Source: an uncultured Desulfovibrio sp. | GTDB taxonomy: Bacteria > Desulfobacterota > Desulfovibrionia > Desulfovibrionales > Desulfovibrionaceae | NCBI GenBank assembly: GCA_934546745.1 | Contig: CAKTDV010000003.1 | Span: forward strand, 114,392-178,391 | Direction: 5' to 3' | Length of the DNA stretch: 64,000 nt | In this document: positions 7,732-16,559 of the stretch, piece after piece | How the letters are laid out: every line of letters starts with the position of its first letter | How positions within the stretch are numbered: the first letter of the stretch is position 1 | Notes under the pieces: generated by a model | What the model was told of the DNA's origin: nothing | Seen by the model: the letters and a program-made list of their open reading frames with translations, nothing else | Database searches by the model: none | Program-made: the position numbers and the translations under genes

Positions 7732-8523
7732 GTGGAACCGAACATGGAAACGCCCCCCAGGCGGCAGGACACTGTGAAACCCATCCACAAGGGCGTGTAT
7801 CTGCTGCCGAACCTGATCACCTCGCTGAGCATGTTCCTCGGATTCCTGTCCATGGTCTGGGCCGTGCAGGGCCGCATTGAGCATGCCGCCTTTGCCATTC
7901 TGATGTCGGCCATCATGGACGGCCTTGACGGCAAGGTCGCCCGCCTGACCCATACGGCCAGCGAATTCGGCGTACAGTATGATTCCCTGGCCGACCTGGT
8001 GGCCTTCGGCCTCGCGCCGGCCATGCTCATGTGGCAGTGGCAGCTGGAAACCTTCGGCCGGCTCGGCGTCGCCGTGGCCTTTATCTATGCGGCCTGTGGC
8101 GCGCTGCGTCTTGCCCGCTTCAACGTGGCCGCCGCCACCGCGGGCAAACGCTTCTTTATCGGCCTGCCCATTCCCGCCGCGGGCTGTACCGCCGTGACCT
8201 ACCTGCTCTTCGCCCGCATGTTCACGACGGAACCATCGGACGTGACAGCCTATGCGGCCCTGCTGCTGACGCTCGCGCTGGGCATTCTCATGGTCAGCAA
8301 GGTGCGCTACTTCTCCTTCAAGGAATACGACTTCCTCCGAGCCCACCCTTTCCGGGTTCTCGTGGGCGTCATGCTTGCCATCGCGCTTGTCTATTCCCAG
8401 CCGCGTATTTTCGCCTTTCTGATCTGCGCCGTCTACATCTTTGGCGGCATCGTCTACACGTACTATCTGTTGCCCAGGCGCAATCGCGCGCTACTACGCG
8501 TTCTACCGTCTTCGGGCGAATAG
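7732..8523 (+). CDS. pssA: CDP-diacylglycerol--serine O-phosphatidyltransferase
   Basis: 263 residues. PssA makes phosphatidylserine from CDP-diacylglycerol and serine, supplying Psd encoded just upstream. The CDP-alcohol phosphotransferase signature DG..AR(8)G...D...D is exact: DGLDGKVARLTHTASEFG then VQYDSLAD (residues 60-87). Six to eight hydrophobic segments. The start is a GTG at 7732 or an ATG four codons later; CGGAG precedes the GTG. The next gene, leuA, begins 225 nt downstream. Confidence 0.93.
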   Translation: MEPNMETPPRRQDTVKPIHKGVYLLPNLITSLSMFLGFLSMVWAVQGRIEHAAFAILMSAIMDGLDGKVARLTHTASEFGVQYDSLADLVAFGLAPAMLMWQWQLETFGRLGVAVAFIYAACGALRLARFNVAAATAGKRFFIGLPIPAAGCTAVTYLLFARMFTTEPSDVTAYAALLLTLALGILMVSKVRYFSFKEYDFLRAHPFRVLVGVMLAIALVYSQPRIFAFLICAVYIFGGIVYTYYLLPRRNRALLRVLPSSGE

Positions 8524-8748
8524 ACCGCGCGTTCTTCGGTTTGTCGCCCGTTTCCCGACAAAGGTGCACAGCGGGTGAACATGCTTTCTCTTGCCGATCC
8601 CAAAAACAGAGTTGGCGGCCGCTGGCGTTCAGAGTGCGGGGAAAACGGGATTTTTCCAGCATGCGCTGGCGGCCTTTGACGTCCTGTTTTGCAGAGAGGC
8701 CCCGGCGGCGCGGCCCGTCCGCGTAACCAACCAAGAGGAGCATCCGTC

Positions 8749-10302
8749 ATGACCAACCGCGTCTATTTCTTTGATACCACCCTGCGCGACGGCGAACAGT
8801 CGCCCGGCGCAACCATGAACCAGCAGGAAAAACTCCGTCTCGCCCATCAGCTCGAAGTCCTGGGCGTGGATATCATGGAGGCCGGCTTCCCCGCCTCCAG
8901 CCAGGGAGACTTTGATTCCGTGCGCCAGATCGCCGGGCAGGCGGGCGACATCCAGGTGGCCGGCCTCTGTCGCTGCATGGAGACGGATATTGACCGTTGC
9001 TGGGAAGCCGTCAAACACGCCCGCCATCCCCGCATCCATACCTTCCTCTCCACGTCGCCCCTTCATATGAAGCACAAACTCCGCAAGGATCCGGAAGTGG
9101 TGCTGCAAATGATCGAGGCGGGTGTCAAACGCTGCGCCGCCTATACGGACAACGTGGAATTCTCCGCGGAAGACGCCTCCCGCTCCGATCGCGATTTTCT
9201 CTGCCGCGTGACCGAGCTTGCCATCCGCAGCGGCGCGACCACCATCAACCTCCCCGATACCGTGGGCTATGCCCAGCCCGACGAATTTGCCGCTCTCATC
9301 CGCTACGTCATTGAGCATACGCCCAATGCCGACAAGGCCATCTTCAGCGTCCATTGCCATAACGACCTTGGCCTTGCCGTGGCAAACACCCTCGCCGCCC
9401 TGCGCGTGGGCGCGCGTCAGGCTGAAGTCACCATCAGCGGCATCGGTGAACGCGCGGGCAACGCCTCGCTTGAGGAAGTCACCATGGCCCTGCGCGTGCG
9501 CCAGGACTACTACGGCCTTGAGCACGGCATCCGGACAGAGCAGCTCTATCCCTCCTGCCGCCTGCTCTCCATGACCATCGGGCAACCCATTCCCAGCAAC
9601 AAGGCCATTGTTGGCGCCAACGCCTTTGCCCATGAGTCCGGCATCCATCAGGACGGCATGCTCAAAAACAGGGAAACCTACGAAATCATGACCCCGCAAT
9701 CCGTGGGGCGCACGTCCACCAACCTTGTCATTGGCAAACACTCCGGCCGTAACGCCGTGCGCAACAAGTTTGAGGAGCTGGGCTACAAGCTCAGCGAGGA
9801 AGAGCTCCAGACCGTGTTCGACGCCGTCAAAAACCTCGCCGATCTCAAGAAAACGCTGCACGACGACGATCTCATGGCGCTGGTACAGGAGGAAATCTAT
9901 CGCATTCCCGATCGCTTCCGCCTCCGCCATGTGAGCGTCCAGAGTTCCGACGCGGGCGGTGTGCCGCCCACCGCCGCCGTGCTCATGGATGTGGACGGCA
10001 TCGAATCCAGCCGCGCGGGTTTTGGCGTCGGCCCGGTGGACGCCATCTTCAACGTCATCGCCGATATGGTGGGACGCGAGCCGGAACTTGAGCAGTACGC
10101 CATCAACGCCATTACCAGCGGCACCGACGCCCTCGGCGAAGTGACTGTCCGCATCAGGGAAAACGGCCACACCGCCGTGGGACGCGGCGCGCACCCCGAC
10201 ATTCTCGTGGCCAGCGCCCGCGCCTATGTCGACGCGCTCAATCATCTTGCCAAAAAGGAAAAGGAAGGCGAACGCCTTCACTGCCAGCACACGGAACACT
10301 AG
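8749..10302 (+). CDS. leuA: 2-isopropylmalate synthase
   Basis: 517 residues. LeuA condenses acetyl-CoA with 2-oxoisovalerate, the first committed step of leucine synthesis. The N-terminal TIM barrel shows FFDTTLRDGEQSPGAT (residues 7-22), with the metal-binding HCHND near 202-206 and GIGERAGNASLEE near 226-238. The C-terminal LeuA regulatory domain (about 390-515) is present, so leucine feedback inhibition is expected. The ATG at 8749 has AAGAGGAG 8 nt upstream. The 225-bp leader shows no T-box or leucine-codon leader peptide that I could recognise. It heads leuA-leuC-leuD-leuB. Confidence 0.97.
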   Translation: MTNRVYFFDTTLRDGEQSPGATMNQQEKLRLAHQLEVLGVDIMEAGFPASSQGDFDSVRQIAGQAGDIQVAGLCRCMETDIDRCWEAVKHARHPRIHTFLSTSPLHMKHKLRKDPEVVLQMIEAGVKRCAAYTDNVEFSAEDASRSDRDFLCRVTELAIRSGATTINLPDTVGYAQPDEFAALIRYVIEHTPNADKAIFSVHCHNDLGLAVANTLAALRVGARQAEVTISGIGERAGNASLEEVTMALRVRQDYYGLEHGIRTEQLYPSCRLLSMTIGQPIPSNKAIVGANAFAHESGIHQDGMLKNRETYEIMTPQSVGRTSTNLVIGKHSGRNAVRNKFEELGYKLSEEELQTVFDAVKNLADLKKTLHDDDLMALVQEEIYRIPDRFRLRHVSVQSSDAGGVPPTAAVLMDVDGIESSRAGFGVGPVDAIFNVIADMVGREPELEQYAINAITSGTDALGEVTVRIRENGHTAVGRGAHPDILVASARAYVDALNHLAKKEKEGERLHCQHTEH

Positions 10303-10348
10303 GCTCTCACCGCGCGGGACGCTTCGCAATCCCGCCCAGCCAGAACGC

Positions 10349-10383
10349 GCCGGGAGAGGGACAGGGGCTTTCCCTCTCCCGGC
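10349..10383 (+). terminator. Strong hairpin between leuA and leuC
   Basis: A perfect 13-bp stem, GCCGGGAGAGGGA (10349-10361) with TCCCTCTCCCGGC (10371-10383), around a 9-nt loop. No T-run follows. It probably protects the leuA mRNA end or tunes leuC expression. Confidence 0.45.
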
Positions 10384-10434
10384 AAATCACAGCAACAAGA
10401 GACACGCGACGTCATGTCGCAAGGAGAATGGCCA

Positions 10435-11697
10435 ATGGCACAGACGCTTGCCCAGAAGATTTTGCAAGCCCATACGGATGACGAGATCCGCGGCGACGGC
10501 CAGATTGTGCGGTGCCGTTTGTCCGGGGTGCTTGCCAATGACATTACCGGCCCTCTGGCGATCAAGTCGTTTTACGGCATGGGAGCGGCGAAGGTCTTTG
10601 ACAGGGACAAAATCTTTCTTGTCATGGATCATTTCACGCCCCAGAAAGACATCGATTCCGCCAACCAGGTCATGGTGAGCCGCCGCTTTGCGCGGGAACA
10701 GGATCTCATGCACTATTACGAGGGCGGCGACTGTGGCGTGGAACACACCCTGCTGCCGGAACGCGGCCTTGTCGGGCCAGGAGATGTGCTTATCGGCGCG
10801 GACAGCCATACGTGCACCTATGGCGGCATTGCCGCCTTCGCCACGGGCATGGGTTCCACGGACATTGCCGCTGGCATGGCGCTGGGCGAGACGTGGATCA
10901 AGGTGCCCGCGACCATCCGCGTGAACATCACAGGGGAAATGGGGCGCTGGATGCGCGGCAAGGATTTGATGCTGCTGCTGATCAAGGCCATCGGCGTGGA
11001 CGGGGCCCTGTACAGGGCGCTGGAATTCGGCGGCCCGGTGGTGGACGCGCTGCCCGTAGAAGGCCGCCTGACCATGTCCAACATGGCCATCGAGGCCGGC
11101 GGCAAGGCGGGCCTGTTCGCCGTGGACGATCTGACCCGGCGGTACTGCGCCGAACACGGCCGCACGGGCGACATACCGGATCTGCGCGCGGACGACGGGG
11201 CAAGCTATGAGCGCGTCGTCGATATTGACGTGACAGGTCAGGAACCCGTGGTCGCCTGTCCGCATCTGCCGTCCAATGTGAAAAACGTCTCCCAATGCCG
11301 CAACCTGCCCGTGCAGCAGGTCGTCATCGGTTCCTGCACCAACGGCCGTATCAGCGACATGCGCGATGCCGCGGAAGTTCTCCGGGGCCGCAAGGTGGCA
11401 AAACACCTGCGGTGCGTGGTACTGCCCTCCACGCCCGCCGTCTGGAAACAGTGCCTCAGGGAAGGCCTGATGGAAATCTTCATGGATGCCGGCTGCATCG
11501 TCGGCCCCTGCACCTGCGGGCCCTGCCTCGGCGGGCATATGGGTATTCTGGGGGACGGCGAACGCGCCATTGCCACGACCAACCGCAATTTCCGCGGCCG
11601 CATGGGCAGTCTTGATTCCGAAGTGTATCTCTCCAACCCCGCCGTGGCCGCCGCAAGCGCCGTGGCCGGGGAAATCCGCAGCCCAGATCAGCTGTAA
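10435..11697 (+). CDS. leuC: 3-isopropylmalate dehydratase, large subunit
   Basis: 420 residues, the shorter HacA/archaeal-like LeuC type. With LeuD it isomerises 2- to 3-isopropylmalate using a [4Fe-4S] cluster. Cluster ligands are visible in VIGSCTNGR (near 301-309) and GPCTCGPCLGG (near 361-371). MDHFTPQKD near residue 65 is typical. An ATG at 10414 lies in frame, but AAGGAG at 10421-10426 points to the ATG at 10435. It ends 77 nt before leuD. Confidence 0.96.
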   Translation: MAQTLAQKILQAHTDDEIRGDGQIVRCRLSGVLANDITGPLAIKSFYGMGAAKVFDRDKIFLVMDHFTPQKDIDSANQVMVSRRFAREQDLMHYYEGGDCGVEHTLLPERGLVGPGDVLIGADSHTCTYGGIAAFATGMGSTDIAAGMALGETWIKVPATIRVNITGEMGRWMRGKDLMLLLIKAIGVDGALYRALEFGGPVVDALPVEGRLTMSNMAIEAGGKAGLFAVDDLTRRYCAEHGRTGDIPDLRADDGASYERVVDIDVTGQEPVVACPHLPSNVKNVSQCRNLPVQQVVIGSCTNGRISDMRDAAEVLRGRKVAKHLRCVVLPSTPAVWKQCLREGLMEIFMDAGCIVGPCTCGPCLGGHMGILGDGERAIATTNRNFRGRMGSLDSEVYLSNPAVAAASAVAGEIRSPDQL

Positions 11698-11710
11698 CCC
11701 CGCAAAAGCG

Positions 11711-11774
11711 GTGCTGCCCGTTCTGGCAAAAACATTTCCCCCTGGGAAGCTTTCAGAACTCAAAGGAATTTTTG
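11711..11774 (+). repeat. Possible shortened third copy of the dispersed leader repeat
   Basis: The end of the leuC-leuD gap matches the end of the element before mlaD (57560-57736). Shared pieces are GCAAAAAC versus CGAAAACC, TTTCCCCCTG, GAAG, TTTCAGA, AAAGGAA versus AGAGGAA, and TTTTTGATGAAC versus TTTTGATGAAC. The first half of the element is missing. Chance similarity cannot be excluded by eye. Confidence 0.35.
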
Positions 11775-12275
11775 ATGAACTACAAAGGTAAAGCCCACAA
11801 GGTGGGCGAACATATCGATACCGACGCCATCATCCCCGCCCGTTTCCTCGTCACGACCGACGCCAAAAAACTCGGCGAAAACTGCATGGCCGGTCTGGAA
11901 CCCGGCTGGGTCACACGGGTAAAACCCGGCGACATCATGGTCGCTGGCCGCAACTTCGGCTGCGGCAGTTCCCGGGAGCACGCCCCCATCGCCATTCTCG
12001 GCGCGGGCATGCCCGTGGTGATCGCCCACAGCTTCGCCCGCATCTTCTACCGCAACGCCTTCAACATGGGGCTGCTGCTCATGGAGGTGGGCGACGCTGT
12101 GGACAACATCAACGACTGCGATGAACTGGACATCGACGCCGCGCGTGGCCTCATACGCAACCTGACCAACGGCGCGGAAATCGTCTGTCCCCCCCTGCCG
12201 GAGATTATGTCCGACATCCTCGCCCGCGGGGGACTGGTCGGCTATGTGAAAGAACGCCTCGCCGCCCAGCGCTGA
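11775..12275 (+). CDS. leuD: 3-isopropylmalate dehydratase, small subunit
   Basis: 166 residues, matching the short HacB/LeuD type that partners the 420-residue LeuC. The swivelling domain shows IDTDAIIPARFL (17-28) and the substrate loop NFGCGSSREHAPIAI (59-73). The ATG at 11775 follows AAAGGAA; the codon just before it (TTG) is less likely. leuB begins 38 nt downstream. Confidence 0.95.
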   Translation: MNYKGKAHKVGEHIDTDAIIPARFLVTTDAKKLGENCMAGLEPGWVTRVKPGDIMVAGRNFGCGSSREHAPIAILGAGMPVVIAHSFARIFYRNAFNMGLLLMEVGDAVDNINDCDELDIDAARGLIRNLTNGAEIVCPPLPEIMSDILARGGLVGYVKERLAAQR

Positions 12276-12313
12276 CAGGGATACGGCAACGGCACAACAA
12301 AAAGGTTTCTTCC

Positions 12314-13390
12314 ATGAAAAAAATAATTTGCCTCTTGCCGGGGGACGGTATCGGGCCGGAGATTCTGGCGCAGGGTGTACGGGTACTGAAGGCTGTGGCG
12401 GCGAAGTTCGGACACGATTTCACGTTTGAGGAGGCGCTGATCGGCGGCGCGGCCATTGATGCGGCGGGAGATCCCCTGCCCGAGGCCACGGTGGCGGCGT
12501 GCCTGAAGGCGGACGCGGTCTTTCTGGCGTCTGTAGGCGGCCCCAAATGGGATGACATTCCGCCGGAAAAACGCCCGGAAAAAGGTCTGCTGGGCATTCG
12601 CAAACGGATGGGCCTGTTTGCCAACCTGCGCCCCGCCCTGCTGCTGCCGGAACTGGCGGGCGCGTGCCTGCTGCGCGCGGACATCGCGGCACGTGGCCTT
12701 GACCTGATCGTGGTGCGTGAGCTGACGGGCGACATCTATTTCGGAGAACCGCGCGGTCTGGAAACGCGCGACGGCCTGCGTACCGGCTACAACACCATGA
12801 TTTACAATGAGGAAGAGATCCGCCGCATTGCGCGCGTGGCCTTTGAGACGGCCTCACGCCGCCGCAACAGAGTCTGTTCCGTGGAAAAGAGCAACGTGCT
12901 GGAAACGTCGCGCCTGTGGAAAGCCGTTGTTCAGGAAGTTCATGCCGAATTCCCCGGCGTGGAGCTGTCGCACATGTATGTGGACAATGCGGCCATGCAG
13001 CTTGTACGCGATCCGTCGCAGTTCGACGTCATCCTGACAGGGAACATTTTCGGCGACATCCTGTCCGACGAGGCCTCCGTGATCACAGGCTCTCTCGGCA
13101 TGTTGCCGTCGGCCAGCATGGGCGCGTCCGGCCCCGGCCTGTTCGAGCCTATTCACGGTTCCGCCCCGGATATTGCCGGGCAGGACAAGGCCAACCCGCT
13201 GGCGACGATTCTTTCCGCCGCCATGATGCTGCGTCTGGGCCTCGGTATGCCCGACGAGGCCGACGCCGTGGAGAAGGCCGTGCGCGCCGTTCTGCGCGGG
13301 GGATTCCGCACGGTGGACATCATGGAAGACGGCATGACAGCCGTCGGCTGCGCGCGTATGGGTGAACTGGTAGCCGAACGCCTACAGTAG
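12314..13390 (+). CDS. leuB: 3-isopropylmalate dehydrogenase
   Basis: 358 residues. LeuB oxidatively decarboxylates 3-isopropylmalate with NAD to 2-oxoisocaproate. Seen are LLPGDGIGPEI (7-17), the substrate Arg region ANLRPALLLPEL (98-109), VRELTGDIYFGEP (136-148) with its Glu/Tyr pair, and the metal-binding ending with EPIHGSAPDIAGQDKANP near 278-295. The ATG follows AAAAAGG. It is the last leu gene; two alternative hairpins separate it from ilvA. Confidence 0.97.
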   Translation: MKKIICLLPGDGIGPEILAQGVRVLKAVAAKFGHDFTFEEALIGGAAIDAAGDPLPEATVAACLKADAVFLASVGGPKWDDIPPEKRPEKGLLGIRKRMGLFANLRPALLLPELAGACLLRADIAARGLDLIVVRELTGDIYFGEPRGLETRDGLRTGYNTMIYNEEEIRRIARVAFETASRRRNRVCSVEKSNVLETSRLWKAVVQEVHAEFPGVELSHMYVDNAAMQLVRDPSQFDVILTGNIFGDILSDEASVITGSLGMLPSASMGASGPGLFEPIHGSAPDIAGQDKANPLATILSAAMMLRLGLGMPDEADAVEKAVRAVLRGGFRTVDIMEDGMTAVGCARMGELVAERLQ

Positions 13391-13400
13391 ACATGCCATC

Positions 13401-13483
13401 CGCCCGACGCCGTCTTTTCCCGCGCGGCGGCCCAGCCGGGGAAAAGGCGGCGTCGGGGCGGGCGGCGGCCCGCGTCCCGCCCC
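13401..13483 (+). terminator. Overlapping alternative hairpins between leuB and ilvA
   Basis: Arm GCCCGACGCCGTCTTTTCCC (from 13402) pairs almost perfectly with the segment 13438-13460 (GGGGAAAAGGCGGCGTCGGGGC). The end of that segment, GGGGCGGG (13455-13462), can instead pair with CCCGCCCC (13476-13483), which is followed by TTTCCTCC. The two stems share bases and cannot form fully together. This could be a leuB terminator or a switch ahead of ilvA. Confidence 0.5.
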
Positions 13484-13517
13484 TTTCCTCCATCAACTCT
13501 GCATCAGGATCCCGGTC

Positions 13518-15086
13518 ATGGATACCCACAGCGACTATCTGACAAAAATTCTCCTGAGCCGCGTCTACGATGTGGCCCACGAAACGCCGCTTGAGGAAGC
13601 GGTCAACCTTTCCCGCCGCCTCGGCAATCGCGTCCTGCTCAAACGCGAGGACGCACAGCCGGTTTTCTCCTTCAAACTGCGCGGCGCGTACAACAAGATG
13701 TCCCGCCTCTCCCCCGACGAGCTTCGCCGGGGCGTCATCGCCGCCTCGGCGGGCAACCATGCCCAGGGCGTCGCGCTCTCCGCCAGAAAGCTGGGATGCG
13801 AAGCCGTCATCGTCATGCCCATGACGACACCGGCCATCAAGGTGGACGCCGTGCGCCGTCTTGGCGGGCAGGTGGTGCTGTACGGCGAATCATTCAGCGA
13901 CGCCTGGCGGCATACGCTGGATCTCATCCAGCAGACGGGCTACGTCTTCATCCCCCCCTTTGACGACCCCGATGTCATCGCCGGTCAGGGGACCATCGGC
14001 ATGGAAATCCTGCGGCAGCATCCCGATCCCATCCATGCCGTCTTCGTGCCCATCGGCGGCGGCGGGCTGGCCGCGGGCATCGCCGCCTATGTCAAGAACC
14101 TGCGTCCGGAGATCCGCGTCATCGGCGTGGAACCCACGGATTCCGACGCCATGCGCGTCTCCATCATGGCCGGGCATCCTGTGGAACTCTCCCGTGTGGG
14201 CCTTTTTGCCGACGGCGTGGCCGTGAAGCTTGTGGGGAACGAGACCTTCGCCCTCTGCCGCGACCTGCTCGACGACATCATCACCGTGGACACCGACGCC
14301 ATCTGCGGCGCCGTCAAGGACATTTTTGAGGACACCCGCGTCGTCGCCGAGCCCGCCGGGGCCTTGGCGCTGGCCGGCCTGCGCGCCTACGTGGCGGCGG
14401 GCGACATCCGCGACGCGACGCTTGTTTCCGTTGTCAGCGGCGCCAACATGAATTTTGACCGCCTCGGCCATGTGGTGGATCGCGCAAAAATCGGCGCCGA
14501 TCGCGAGGCCTTCCTTGCCGTGACCATCCCTGAGGAAGTCGGCAGCTTCCGCAAGCTCTGCGACATCATCGGCAACAGGAACATCACCGAGCTGTGCACC
14601 CGTTTTGCCGACCCCGAACAGGCGCGCGTCATGGTCGGTATCGACATCAAAAGCCGCCAGGAAATCGCCTCCGTCATGGAAGATCTGCGCAAGGGCGGCT
14701 TCCATGCGCTGGATCTGACTGACAACGAGCTGGCGAAGATACATCTGCGGCATATGGTCGGCGGCAATGCGCCGCATCTCACCAACGAACGCCTGATCCG
14801 CTTCTTCTTTCCCGAACGCCCCGGCGCGCTCATGGATTTCATGGACGCCATGGAAACGCCGCTCAACTGCACGCTGTTCCAGTACCGGTATCACGGCGCG
14901 GACTACGGGCGCGTTCTGTTCGGTATGGAGGTGCCGGAGGAAAAACGGGCCGCGTTTGAGGCCTTTCTCGCCCGCGTGGAAAAAATGGGGTATCCCTACA
15001 TCGACGAATCGGACAACCCCGCCTACAAAATGTTCCTCGGCTGGCACGACGGCCAGCACCAGGCTCCCCCGGCAACCGCGCCGTAG
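13518..15086 (+). CDS. ilvA: Threonine ammonia-lyase (biosynthetic, with ACT-like domains)
   Basis: 522 residues, the full biosynthetic IlvA length. It deaminates threonine to 2-oxobutanoate, the entry to isoleucine synthesis. The PLP lysine is in FSFKLRGAYNK (51-61), and the glycine-rich phosphate loop is IGGGGLAAG (near 178-186). Two regulatory ACT-like repeats follow (about 330-405 and 425-500, the second starting LIRFFFPERPGALMDF), so isoleucine feedback is expected. The ATG follows AGGATCCCGGTC. It lies 127 nt after leuB, linking leucine and isoleucine synthesis. Confidence 0.95.
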   Translation: MDTHSDYLTKILLSRVYDVAHETPLEEAVNLSRRLGNRVLLKREDAQPVFSFKLRGAYNKMSRLSPDELRRGVIAASAGNHAQGVALSARKLGCEAVIVMPMTTPAIKVDAVRRLGGQVVLYGESFSDAWRHTLDLIQQTGYVFIPPFDDPDVIAGQGTIGMEILRQHPDPIHAVFVPIGGGGLAAGIAAYVKNLRPEIRVIGVEPTDSDAMRVSIMAGHPVELSRVGLFADGVAVKLVGNETFALCRDLLDDIITVDTDAICGAVKDIFEDTRVVAEPAGALALAGLRAYVAAGDIRDATLVSVVSGANMNFDRLGHVVDRAKIGADREAFLAVTIPEEVGSFRKLCDIIGNRNITELCTRFADPEQARVMVGIDIKSRQEIASVMEDLRKGGFHALDLTDNELAKIHLRHMVGGNAPHLTNERLIRFFFPERPGALMDFMDAMETPLNCTLFQYRYHGADYGRVLFGMEVPEEKRAAFEAFLARVEKMGYPYIDESDNPAYKMFLGWHDGQHQAPPATAP

Positions 15087-15108
15087 AACGGTGGAACCCA
15101 CAGGCAAA

Positions 15109-15138
15109 TTGACACTTCCGCAACCCCCGGCGTATGCT
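15109..15138 (+). promoter_or_regulatory. tyrS promoter
   Basis: TTGACA (15109-15114) and TATGCT (15133-15138) with an 18-nt spacer, about 85 nt before the tyrS ATG. Confidence 0.55.
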
Positions 15139-15220
15139 GCTTTCCTCGCGGATGCGCCGCTGTGGCCATCCGGAGGGCTGTCTTCACGCTCTATCGGGAT
15201 ATCTTTTCAGGAAAGGTTCG

Positions 15221-16420
15221 ATGATTGCTATTGAACGGCAACTGGCGCTTATCAAGCGCGGCGTAGCGGAACTCATTGACGAAGGCGAACTGCGCAAAAA
15301 ACTGGAACGGGGCACACCCCTGCGCGTCAAAGTCGGTTTTGACCCCACAGCGCCGGATCTCCATCTCGGGCACACCGTTGTCATGCACAAGATGCGCCAT
15401 TTTCAGGAACTTGGCCATCAGGTCATCTTCCTCATCGGCGATTTCACGGGCCGCATAGGCGACCCCTCCGGCCGTTCGGAAACCCGTCCGCCCCTGACCG
15501 AAGAACAGGTTCTGGAAAATGCCGAAACCTACAAACGGCAGGTCTTCAAAATCCTGGATCCGGAAAAGACGCTGGTGGAGTTCAACTCCCGCTGGCTCGG
15601 TCAGATGAACGCCGCCGACTTCATCCGCCTGGCCTCCCACTGCACCGTGGCCCGTATGCTGGAACGCGACGACTTTGAAAAACGCTACCGCGAGCGGCGC
15701 GCCATTTCCATTCATGAGTTCATGTATCCGCTCTGCCAGGCCTATGATTCCGTGGCGCTCAAGACCGATGTGGAAATGGGCGGCACGGATCAGAAGTTCA
15801 ATCTGCTCATGGGCCGCACCCTCCAGTCCCATTACGGGCAGGAAGGCCAGTGCATCCTGACCATGCCCCTGCTGGAAGGAACGGACGGTGTGCGCAAGAT
15901 GTCCAAATCCTACGGCAACTATATCGGCATTGACGAGGCGCCCCCGGAAATCTTCGGCAAGGTCATGGCCATTTCCGACGAACTCATGTGGCGCTATTAC
16001 GAGTTGCTTTCCAGCAAATCGCTGGAAGACATCGACGCGCTGCGCGCCGGGGTGGAAAACGGCTCCATCCATCCCAAGGCCGCCAAGGAAGAACTGGCCC
16101 ACGAAATGGTCGCGCGCTACCACAGCGCACACGCGGCCGATGAGGCCCGGCAGGGCTTCAACGCCGTTTTCGCGGGCGGCGGTGTCCCCGACGATGCTCC
16201 GGCCTTCACCTGCCAGCGGGGCGAAAGCAGCGCGCCGTCCGCCTTTCTGGCTGATTCAGGACTCGCCAAAAGCCGTGGCGACGCCAAACGGTTGATCAAG
16301 GAAGGCGCGCTCTCCATTGACGGCCAGCGCTGTGACGACGCGCTGAGCCCGCTTGACGCGGGAGAGTATGCCGTCAAGCTCGGCAAAAAACGCTTTCTGC
16401 GTCTGACGGTGCGCGACTGA
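15221..16420 (+). CDS. tyrS: Tyrosine--tRNA ligase
   Basis: 399 residues, class Ic synthetase. It charges tRNA-Tyr. The HIGH-type motif is LHLGHTVVMHK (near 46-56) and the KMSKS motif is VRKMSKSYGN (near 224-233). An S4-like RNA-binding domain ends the protein (SRGDAKRLIKEGALSI near 350-365). The ATG at 15221 has AGGAAAGG 5-12 nt upstream; a 29-residue extension is in frame but lacks a Shine-Dalgarno. It has its own promoter, and an intrinsic terminator follows 41 nt after the stop. Confidence 0.96.
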   Translation: MIAIERQLALIKRGVAELIDEGELRKKLERGTPLRVKVGFDPTAPDLHLGHTVVMHKMRHFQELGHQVIFLIGDFTGRIGDPSGRSETRPPLTEEQVLENAETYKRQVFKILDPEKTLVEFNSRWLGQMNAADFIRLASHCTVARMLERDDFEKRYRERRAISIHEFMYPLCQAYDSVALKTDVEMGGTDQKFNLLMGRTLQSHYGQEGQCILTMPLLEGTDGVRKMSKSYGNYIGIDEAPPEIFGKVMAISDELMWRYYELLSSKSLEDIDALRAGVENGSIHPKAAKEELAHEMVARYHSAHAADEARQGFNAVFAGGGVPDDAPAFTCQRGESSAPSAFLADSGLAKSRGDAKRLIKEGALSIDGQRCDDALSPLDAGEYAVKLGKKRFLRLTVRD

Positions 16421-16460
16421 TTTTCAGACGTCCCAGAGCAGTGAAGACGCGTTCATGCCC

Positions 16461-16499
16461 GAAGGGGCGGCTTTTTTGGAGCCGCCCCTTCCCGTTTTT
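16461..16499 (+). terminator. tyrS intrinsic terminator
   Basis: A perfect 12-bp stem, GAAGGGGCGGCT (16461-16472) with AGCCGCCCCTTC (16480-16491), followed by CCG and five T (16495-16499). Confidence 0.8.
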
Positions 16500-16559
16500 C
16501 CCATATGCGGCGGCATTGGCATTGCCCGTGTGCCACGCCCCATTCCACGCGAGGCGTCT

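Noticed and set aside
8524..8748. Possible T-box or leucine leader peptide before leuA
   Set aside because: No T-box core sequence, no specifier-like stem and no Leu-rich short frame followed by a terminator were found in the 225 bp.
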